Origin: Lachnospiraceae bacterium
GTDB lineage: Bacteria; Bacillota; Clostridia; Lachnospirales; Lachnospiraceae
Direction of reading: 5' to 3'
Length of the DNA stretch: 64,000 bases
NCBI GenBank assembly: GCA_024403615.1
Contig: JAKSRM010000005.1
Span: 1 to 64,000, forward strand
Shown: positions 58,540 through 64,000 of the stretch, piece by piece
Position numbering within the stretch: position 1 is the stretch's first letter
How the letters are laid out: every line of letters begins with the position of its first letter
The notes under the pieces: model-generated
What the model was told of the DNA's origin: nothing
What the model saw: only the letters and a program-made list of their open reading frames with translations
Database searches by the model: none
Position numbers and translations under genes: made by a program

Positions 58540-59439
58540 TCATTTTGTTATTTCATCGCCCTTAAAACTTCCGAGAAGATTTCCCACTTGAATAATAATC
58601 GCAGGGCCGTCCGTTCCTAAATTATCTGTCGTCACTCTATGAAGGACTCCTTCTTTTCGGTACTTACAAATATACATTCCGCCGCAAAGACCGATACCTG
58701 TTTTGCCTTCATACTCATCCAACTGAAGTTTTTCAACAAGCTTAAGCAACGCAGCATACGCGCCGTCCTTCGCTTGGAAGGAATGATGGCTTTCCTTTTT
58801 CATATATGCATATTTTGAATATGTGTGTATCTGGAAGCTTCCGTCTGCTTCATTTTCATACAGAACAATCTCATCGTAGCCATCTCCGCCTATGGTAGCC
58901 ATTGTCTTTTTACAGAAGTCTCCTAAAAGCGTAAGACCGGAATCATCAACAGCTTGAGATTCCTCTGAAGTCTCGCCCTGACCTGGCGTATTCACTTCAA
59001 CAACAGTTTCACCAAAAGCAACGCCATTCAGATTTAATGGCGAATAGACTTCTATTGTTGGTTCTGGAGCCGGCACCGGACTTTGCACTTCCGGTTCTTT
59101 GGATACTTCGACAAGCGGAGCTCCGCACTCCGGACAGAATTTTCCGTGAGATACTTCAGCTCCACAGCACGGACATATTGTATATTCTTTGCTGTCAGGA
59201 TTGTTTACCTCAAGCTTGGCGCCGCACTCCGAGCAAAACGATGATCTTGCTACGAGATTCCCGCAATTGGGACAAATTACTCGTTCATCGTTTTTCTGTC
59301 CTAAAACAGGGATGGAATCTATATCTAAATTCCAAAGCTTTGCAAAGGTCTCATCGATTTCCATCGGTTCCTGACCTCCAATTTGCCGATATATCTTTCC
59401 GGTCTCCGGATCTTTATATATCATTTGATTCACTTCCAT
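58540..59439 (-). CDS. Double zinc-ribbon protein
   Basis: This 299-aa protein has two zinc ribbons at about residues 54-75 (CPNCGNLV...CSECGAKL) and 85-107 (CPCCGAEV...CPECGAPL). A Pro/Glu-rich linker and a C-terminal ~130-residue domain (DEIVLYENEADGSFQIHTYS; GTDGPAIIIQVG) follow. Such zinc-ribbon proteins are often stress or envelope-linked, but no function is assigned. The ATG at 59439 follows GGAGGG by about 11 bases; a TTG at 59460 lies before that site. Confidence 0.8.
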   Translation of the reverse strand: MEVNQMIYKDPETGKIYRQIGGQEPMEIDETFAKLWNLDIDSIPVLGQKNDERVICPNCGNLVARSSFCSECGAKLEVNNPDSKEYTICPCCGAEVSHGKFCPECGAPLVEVSKEPEVQSPVPAPEPTIEVYSPLNLNGVAFGETVVEVNTPGQGETSEESQAVDDSGLTLLGDFCKKTMATIGGDGYDEIVLYENEADGSFQIHTYSKYAYMKKESHHSFQAKDGAYAALLKLVEKLQLDEYEGKTGIGLCGGMYICKYRKEGVLHRVTTDNLGTDGPAIIIQVGNLLGSFKGDEITK

Positions 59440-59510
59440 TTTCGAATGCCCTCCTTCCAAGATATGTAGAATTCTATTTTACCTCTTAAATTCATAATCT
59501 CCGATAGTTT

Positions 59511-59966
59511 TTATTTTCGGGAAAACCGTGGTCCCTCTTCCCCCATAATGCCGGTTCTCGTGAAGCCACACTTTTCCAGCACTCGAATAGAAGCAAGATT
59601 GTCTTCTTCCGCCTCCGCTTCGACTATGCGAACACCCGGCTGCTGTTCCGCCCATTCCACGACAGCGGATACTGCTTCTGTCATATATCCTTGTCCTTCA
59701 AATTCTGGATTTGTTCCGTATCCGATTTCAACCATTCCTTCTTCGCTGATTCCTTTGAATGACAGATTCCCTGTTATTGTACTGGTTCCGTCATTTCGTT
59801 CCATGATCCATACCACATACCATATCCGGTCCTCAGGATGCAAGCGGCAACCATCCAACATTTCCTGATATGCTGCTTTCAGTTCCGGTATGTTTTCTTC
59901 TTCTATCAGCGTCTCCATCTGTTCATCTGATGCCGGATATATATTAAGTCGTTTTGTCTTTATCAT
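59511..59966 (-). CDS. GNAT-family acetyltransferase (RimJ/RimL-like)
   Basis: This 151-aa protein has the acetyl-CoA loop GYGTNPEFEGQGYMTEAV (about residue 85) and ASIRVLEKCGFTRTGIMGEE at the end, the RimJ/RimL-type pattern. The acceptor is unknown. An array of 62-bp repeats lies upstream. Confidence 0.85.
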   Translation of the reverse strand: MIKTKRLNIYPASDEQMETLIEEENIPELKAAYQEMLDGCRLHPEDRIWYVVWIMERNDGTSTITGNLSFKGISEEGMVEIGYGTNPEFEGQGYMTEAVSAVVEWAEQQPGVRIVEAEAEEDNLASIRVLEKCGFTRTGIMGEEGPRFSRK

Positions 59967-60008
59967 TTTGTCCTCTGTAAATAATATTTCCCTCTACAAA
60001 CTGGGATT

Positions 60009-60425
60009 TGTTGGGTACAAATTTTAACCAAAATCAAAGAATCTTACCACCGAAAACATCAATTTTTAAATTAGTAGGTACAAAATTTCGCTTGAGTCAA
60101 GAATCGTACCTACTAAAACGGATAATCTCTATATTTAGTGGTACAAAATTTTTCTTGAACCAAAAATCGTACCTACTAAAACGAGATATTTCTAATTTAG
60201 TGGTACAAAATTTTTCTTGTACTAAAAATCGTACCTACTAAAACGAGAAATTTCTAATTTAGTGGTACAAAATTTTTCTTGCGCCAAAAATTGTACCTAC
60301 TAAAATGGAAAATCTTTAATTTAGTGGTACAAAATTTTTCTTGTGCTAAAAATCGTACCTACTAAAACGGATAATCTTTAATTTAGTGGTACAGACATCA
60401 AGAAATCGTGCCTAACAGAGCAATA
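60009..60425. repeat. 62-bp tandem array of hairpin units
   Basis: Unit starts (TTAGT...GGTAC) fall at 60071, 60135, 60197, 60259, 60321 and 60383 (64, then 62 bp each), with a degenerate copy from 60009. Each unit contains TAGTGGTAC and GTACCTACTA arms, a hairpin with about 25 nt between. Units differ mainly in the 4-5 bases at the hairpin centre and in the spacer. It fills the gap 59967-60438. The frame through it is not a gene, because 62 is not a multiple of three. Confidence 0.9.
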
Positions 60426-60438
60426 AATTCAAATTTTT

Positions 60439-60942
60439 CTATTTAATTACTTTTCCGGTACGGATATAATATCCTTCCTGTATCGCGGCGACGGTTGCTA
60501 CCGCGCAGGTTAAAATAATCAATATCATGACCGGTTGCCATGGAAACTTACCGATGCAAAGCGGAATGATAAATAATAAGATTCCGCATATTTTATTCAA
60601 CACGGTATGTTCCGAAACAAAATGCTTATACCGTACAAATCCGCTGACGATGTTGATGCACTTCAGGATAGCGATGCAGATGACCCAAATAATAAGCCAC
60701 AGCGGAATGTATACTGTCCCCAATATTTTTATCAGCACTACGATTACAAAAACAATATCTGCAATCGTATCCAGCTTTGATCCAAACTTTGATTCGATTT
60801 TCAGTCGTCTTGCAACAAAGCCGTCAAGAACGTCACTGATGCCCCCAAGAAGATAAAACACATAAAATCCAGTCTCAAAGGTTGGACAAAAAATCAAAGC
60901 AATAGCGCAGACGATTCGAATTCCTGTTATAACATTTGCCAT
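60439..60942 (-). CDS. CDP-alcohol phosphatidyltransferase
   Basis: This 167-aa membrane enzyme has the family motif D-G-X2-A-R-X8-G-X3-D-X3-D (DVLDGFVARR...GSKLDTIAD, about residues 36-61). About six hydrophobic segments surround it. It joins a CDP-diacylglycerol phosphatidyl group to an alcohol. It resembles the PgsA/PssA group but its acceptor is unclear. Confidence 0.88.
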   Translation of the reverse strand: MANVITGIRIVCAIALIFCPTFETGFYVFYLLGGISDVLDGFVARRLKIESKFGSKLDTIADIVFVIVVLIKILGTVYIPLWLIIWVICIAILKCINIVSGFVRYKHFVSEHTVLNKICGILLFIIPLCIGKFPWQPVMILIILTCAVATVAAIQEGYYIRTGKVIK

Positions 60943-60995
60943 AATGAATTCCTTTTAGCCAAAAGCATGGCGGTTACACAAACAAACTGGGAGTT

Positions 60996-61670
60996 TTAAT
61001 CTACCACTTTATATCGCAGCCGAATATAAGAATCCTGTAGGGCATTGCATTCCACCAATTGCAAAACGCCTACTTTCGTTAACTCGCCTACCGACTGAAG
61101 AGATTCGCCATCAATCAATGTCGGAGTTTCTTTTCCACCGATTAACACCGGAGCTACAACGATATCCACATAGTCAATCAGTTTATTGCGTAAAAACAAC
61201 TCGTTTATCGTAGCACCAGATTGAACCGTCAGGCGTTCGCAGCCATATTCTTTTTTCAGCCGAACCAACGCATTCGCCAGAGTTTCCCCATAAATAATAT
61301 GCAGGTTCTCTTCTGCCACATGAAAGGCTGGATGGTCTGCATTCGAAGTAATCAGTACCAGCTGTTGGGACCGGGCACAAAAGTAACGGATGCCATGCTC
61401 TGTCAGATGATGGTTATCCAGCAGCACAAAAGACACTGGCGTTTTTGTAGGCATTTCTTTTGTGTTCACACCCATTTTTTCCTGTACTCTTCCAGTATTG
61501 AAGGACCAAAGGTCCGTCGTCTGCTCAATCTCATAATATTGATGCAGCCCCTCCTGAACTCCAGCTATATTTGGCAAATCTTTATCGAAATCCAATTCAT
61601 CCGTAGCGCCTGTACTGATTTTTCCATCCACGGACATCAACATAAATAAAGTCGTTATCGGTCGATCCAT
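60996..61670 (-). CDS. RibD C-terminal-domain / dihydrofolate-reductase-like protein
   Basis: This 224-aa protein starts with TLFMLMSVDGKIS and has ERLTVQSGATINELFL, the RibD_C/DHFR-like fold pattern. Members reduce pyrimidine or pterin rings with NADPH; many stand-alone copies are of unknown function. Riboflavin genes are not nearby. Confidence 0.82.
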   Translation of the reverse strand: MDRPITTLFMLMSVDGKISTGATDELDFDKDLPNIAGVQEGLHQYYEIEQTTDLWSFNTGRVQEKMGVNTKEMPTKTPVSFVLLDNHHLTEHGIRYFCARSQQLVLITSNADHPAFHVAEENLHIIYGETLANALVRLKKEYGCERLTVQSGATINELFLRNKLIDYVDIVVAPVLIGGKETPTLIDGESLQSVGELTKVGVLQLVECNALQDSYIRLRYKVVD

Positions 61671-61713
61671 TCTTCTAATTCCTCAACTTTTTTCGTCAAA
61701 CAGAAAGTTTATT

Positions 61714-62295
61714 TCACGCATTATAGTACATATCGTAAACAACATATCCGCCTTCCCCTTCCAGAGAACCTGGATAGGTTTCCATGCACATCTGGCATCT
61801 CGGCTCCTTCATTGGATATCCGCTGACCGGATAAATGCCATATTCCGAAGACGTTCTAAAACCAACGGTATTGTAAAAGCGGAAATTCCCTTCTACCGTA
61901 ATACCTTTAAAGCCCAGTTCTTTGACCTTTTCAATGCCAAGCTTAATCATTGCTGATCCGATTCCTTGACGCAGGTGGTCTGCGTGGACCGATACCGGCG
62001 CCAGCATTACGATATCCGTATCTTTGGCTCCGCCATGTCCACCTTCCGCTGTCTCCGACAATGGGAAATGCGAAAAGAGGAAATGTCCGACGATTTCCCC
62101 ATCCAATTCTGCTACAAAAGCGAGCTCTGGAATGTAATACTCCGAATCACGGATTTCCTCAATCAGTGCAACAATATCCGTGCCATCCGAATAATCCGTT
62201 CCCTCTTTAAAAGAGCGAAGCACCAACGATACGATATCTTTATAATCTTTATGGGTCTCTGGTCGAATCGTTATTTGTTTCCTATTCGTTGTCAT
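61714..62295 (-). CDS. GNAT-family N-acetyltransferase
   Basis: This 193-aa protein has the motif A acetyl-CoA loop VHADHLRQGIGSAMIKLG (about residue 95) and NFRFYNTVGFRTSSEYG in the C-terminal part, like the YhbS group. The start at 62295 follows GAGGTGAC; the longer frame to 62340 has no good site. Acceptor unknown. Confidence 0.86.
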   Translation of the reverse strand: MTTNRKQITIRPETHKDYKDIVSLVLRSFKEGTDYSDGTDIVALIEEIRDSEYYIPELAFVAELDGEIVGHFLFSHFPLSETAEGGHGGAKDTDIVMLAPVSVHADHLRQGIGSAMIKLGIEKVKELGFKGITVEGNFRFYNTVGFRTSSEYGIYPVSGYPMKEPRCQMCMETYPGSLEGEGGYVVYDMYYNA

Positions 62296-62418
62296 TATGT
62301 CGTCACCTCGCAAGTTAAGAATATGTTCCTTTGGTTTCATTATAAAGGAGTTTCGAAAAATGTGCGACTTCGATTTTTCGCTCTATAAAAAATAAAACAG
62401 CAAAAACTTTTCAAATGT

Positions 62419-62456
62419 AAAAAAACAGCCCTGAAAAGAAAGTTCTTTCCAGGGCT
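62419..62456 (-). terminator. Terminator after nifJ
   Basis: AGCCCTG/CAGGGCT (62427-62433 with 62450-62456) plus an inner GAAAG/CTTTC extension forms a long stem. In minus-strand RNA it is followed by G and seven U residues. Confidence 0.85.
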
Positions 62457-62468
62457 CATTGTTTTTTC

Positions 62469-62519
62469 TCGCGTTGCTTAATTCGCAACGGTTGATTTCG
62501 CGTTGCTTAAATTCGCAAC
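62469..62519. repeat. Two tandem copies of a small palindrome after nifJ
   Basis: TCGCGTTGCTTAATTCGCAAC (given as GTTGC-N7-GCAAC hairpins) occurs at 62469-62489 and, with one extra A, at 62498-62519. They lie between the nifJ stop and its terminator. Role unknown; they may be RNA processing or protein-binding sites. Confidence 0.7.
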
Positions 62520-62547
62520 TTCTTTCTTTTCTCACGAAACATCTGTT

Positions 62548-64000
62548 TTACTGCAGTTCTAATTTCTTATATTTCTCGTATTTCCGCTTCGCTGCTTCTT
62601 CGGCTTCGCCGAACAGTTTTTCTGCTCTCTCCGGGAAGGTTCCCTTCAAGGACTCGTAACGAACTTCTCCGCTTAAGAAATCCTGATAGGAAATGGTTGG
62701 CTGCGCGCTGTCTACTTTCATCGGATGTTCCAGACGTGGATCATAATGATACAGATTAAAGTATCCGCTCTGAACTGCCTTCTTCATCTCCTGCTGTACG
62801 GAGCACATTCCGGACTTAATGCCGTGAGCCGTACATGGAGTGTAAGCAACGATTACCGATGGTCCATCGTATTCTTCCGCTTCTTTTAATACTTTGATCA
62901 GCTGGTTTGGATTAGCACCCATAGCTACCTGAGCTACATATACGTTTCCATAGCTCATCATGATGGCGCCTAAGTCCTTCTTGCCAGTGCCTTTACCTGC
63001 AGATGCAAACTGCGCAACAGCACCAAGCGGAGTCGCCTTGGAGCTCTGACCACCTGTGTTGGAATAAACTTCCGTGTCGATTACGAAGCAGTTAATATTC
63101 AGACCGGTAGCGATTACATGGTCTAAGCCACCGTATCCAATATCGTATGCCCAGCCATCGCCACCATACATCCAGAAGGTCTTCTTTGCCATGTAGTCTT
63201 TATTTTCATAAATTTCATCGATAAGAGCATTACCTTTTCCGATCTCTTTTTCCAGAAGAGCGATTACCGCGTCTGCTGTGGTTCTGGATTCTTCAAAGCT
63301 GTCAAAAGCATCGATGAATTTGATGCAAGCTTCTTTCAGTTCGGCATTTGCATTGTCCGCCTGAGAAAGAGTTTCGTCGTTTTTGCAAGCTTCAATCAGC
63401 TGATGGATTCTTGCTTTCTGGGCGTCTCTCTGCTGAGATACGGATAAATACATACCCAGCGTAAGCTCTGCGTTGTTTTCGAATAAGCTGTTGGTCCAAG
63501 CCGGGCCACGGCCGTCTTTATTTACAGTGTAAGGAATCTGTGGCATTGGAGCGCCCCAGGCCTGGGAGCATCCGGTTCCGTTTGCCCAATAAATACGGTC
63601 GCCGAACAGCTGAGTTAACAATTTTGCATAAGGAGTCTCTCCACAACCTGCACATGCTGCTGAGAATTCTACCAGAGGCTGCTTAAACTGGCTGCCTTTG
63701 ATGGAGTACAGGTTGAATACATCGCCTTTATCGGAAAGATGAAGGCCATACTCCCATGCCACTTTATCTTCTTCCTTAAGATTTGCAGGTTCCATGGTAA
63801 GAGCGCCTTCCTTCGGACATACGCTGGCGCAGCTTCCACAGCCCGTGCAATCGTAAGTAGATACTTTAACCGTAAAGTACAATCCATCGGCTCCCTTGGC
63901 AGGTGCTACGGAGTAGCCTTCCGGAGCATTCTTTACTTCCTCTTCGTTTAAGAGGTATGGACGAATTGCAGCATGTGGACAAACAAAGGAGCAAAGATTG
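62548..64000 (-). CDS. nifJ: Pyruvate:ferredoxin (flavodoxin) oxidoreductase, C-terminal part
   Basis: About 484 residues of the C-terminal part are in the window; the gene continues beyond the right edge. The frame reads through the edge as NLCSFVCPHAAIRP, one ferredoxin cluster, then CTGCGSCASVCP, the second. The TPP-binding part has GGDGWAYDIGYGGLDH and VYSNTGGQSSKATP. It converts pyruvate and CoA to acetyl-CoA and CO2, reducing ferredoxin, the central reaction of clostridial energy metabolism. A TTG at 63882 is internal, not a start. Confidence 0.95.
   Translation of the reverse strand, partial: NLCSFVCPHAAIRPYLLNEEEVKNAPEGYSVAPAKGADGLYFTVKVSTYDCTGCGSCASVCPKEGALTMEPANLKEEDKVAWEYGLHLSDKGDVFNLYSIKGSQFKQPLVEFSAACAGCGETPYAKLLTQLFGDRIYWANGTGCSQAWGAPMPQIPYTVNKDGRGPAWTNSLFENNAELTLGMYLSVSQQRDAQKARIHQLIEACKNDETLSQADNANAELKEACIKFIDAFDSFEESRTTADAVIALLEKEIGKGNALIDEIYENKDYMAKKTFWMYGGDGWAYDIGYGGLDHVIATGLNINCFVIDTEVYSNTGGQSSKATPLGAVAQFASAGKGTGKKDLGAIMMSYGNVYVAQVAMGANPNQLIKVLKEAEEYDGPSVIVAYTPCTAHGIKSGMCSVQQEMKKAVQSGYFNLYHYDPRLEHPMKVDSAQPTISYQDFLSGEVRYESLKGTFPERAEKLFGEAEEAAKRKYEKYKKLELQ

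Noticed and set aside
60008..60241. Plus-strand frame of 77 codons
   Set aside because: It is a translation of the 62-bp array; the period is not a multiple of three, and there is no ribosome binding site.
60009..60425. CRISPR array
   Set aside because: The whole unit repeats with almost no unique spacers, units are hairpins of 62 bp, and no cas genes are near.

Overview
The window looks like chromosome of an anaerobic, low-to-mid G+C Gram-positive bacterium of the class Clostridia. The reasons are a pyruvate:ferredoxin oxidoreductase (right edge), a ferredoxin-fused aldo/keto reductase, an NhaC-type antiporter, a Bacillus/Clostridium-type decarboxylase-kinase-holB-ricT-trmN6-rsmI cluster, strong AGGAGG-type ribosome binding sites and a Firmicutes-type siphophage prophage. 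No species can be named from the sequence alone.

Left host part (1-28.8 kb). A broken ddl remnant with a 46-bp duplication is followed by leftward genes for an RlmD-type RNA methyltransferase and a YgiQ-type radical SAM protein. A rightward nhaC follows. A leftward block then holds a phosphoesterase, an aldo/keto reductase, two alpha/beta hydrolases, a GltS-type transporter, two PlsC-type acyltransferases with an acyl carrier protein, a second RlmD-type methyltransferase (this one with a TRAM domain), and the rsmI-trmN6-ricT-holB-gmk-decarboxylase cluster, transcribed in the reverse of that order. A rightward run (nnrD, a LysR regulator, trmB, a B12-type radical SAM gene) converges on a leftward proBAC operon.

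Prophage (28,786-56,470). A temperate siphovirus of about 27.6 kb sits in the 3' half of tRNA-Lys(CUU), bounded by perfect 44-bp att repeats. Read leftward from its right-hand control region, it carries small early genes, a ParB-like protein, an HUH Rep-like protein, a DUF1492-type regulator, HNH, small terminase, portal, a MuF-type head protein in two reading frames, an AT-rich 74-aa partner, large terminase, scaffold, capsid, connector and tail genes (with a frameshift-type tail chaperone pair), tape measure, Dit, tail-tip proteins, holin and amidase. The rightward lysogeny arm has a LexA/CI-type repressor, an Abi_2 (AbiD/F) HEPN protein preceded by its own short RNA gene, and an integrase. 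Between the two arms is a roughly 295-nt, highly structured, apparently unannotated RNA with its own promoter and terminator.

Right host part (56.5-64 kb). All genes run leftward: MBL-fold hydrolase, three GNAT acetyltransferases, a VOC protein, a double zinc-ribbon protein, a CDP-alcohol phosphatidyltransferase, a RibD-C reductase and the 3' part of nifJ. The spacers here hold a 62-bp tandem array of hairpin units, a second GGGG/CCCC palindromic array, and about six copies of a short CAAACTGGGA-type element.

The strongest leads are (1) the AbiF-type HEPN gene with its upstream RNA, (2) the structured RNA at 52.56-52.86 kb, (3) the MuF C-terminal domain plus overlapping small gene as a toxin-immunity candidate, and (4) the intergenic hairpin arrays. 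All calls come from reading the sequence; no database search was possible.
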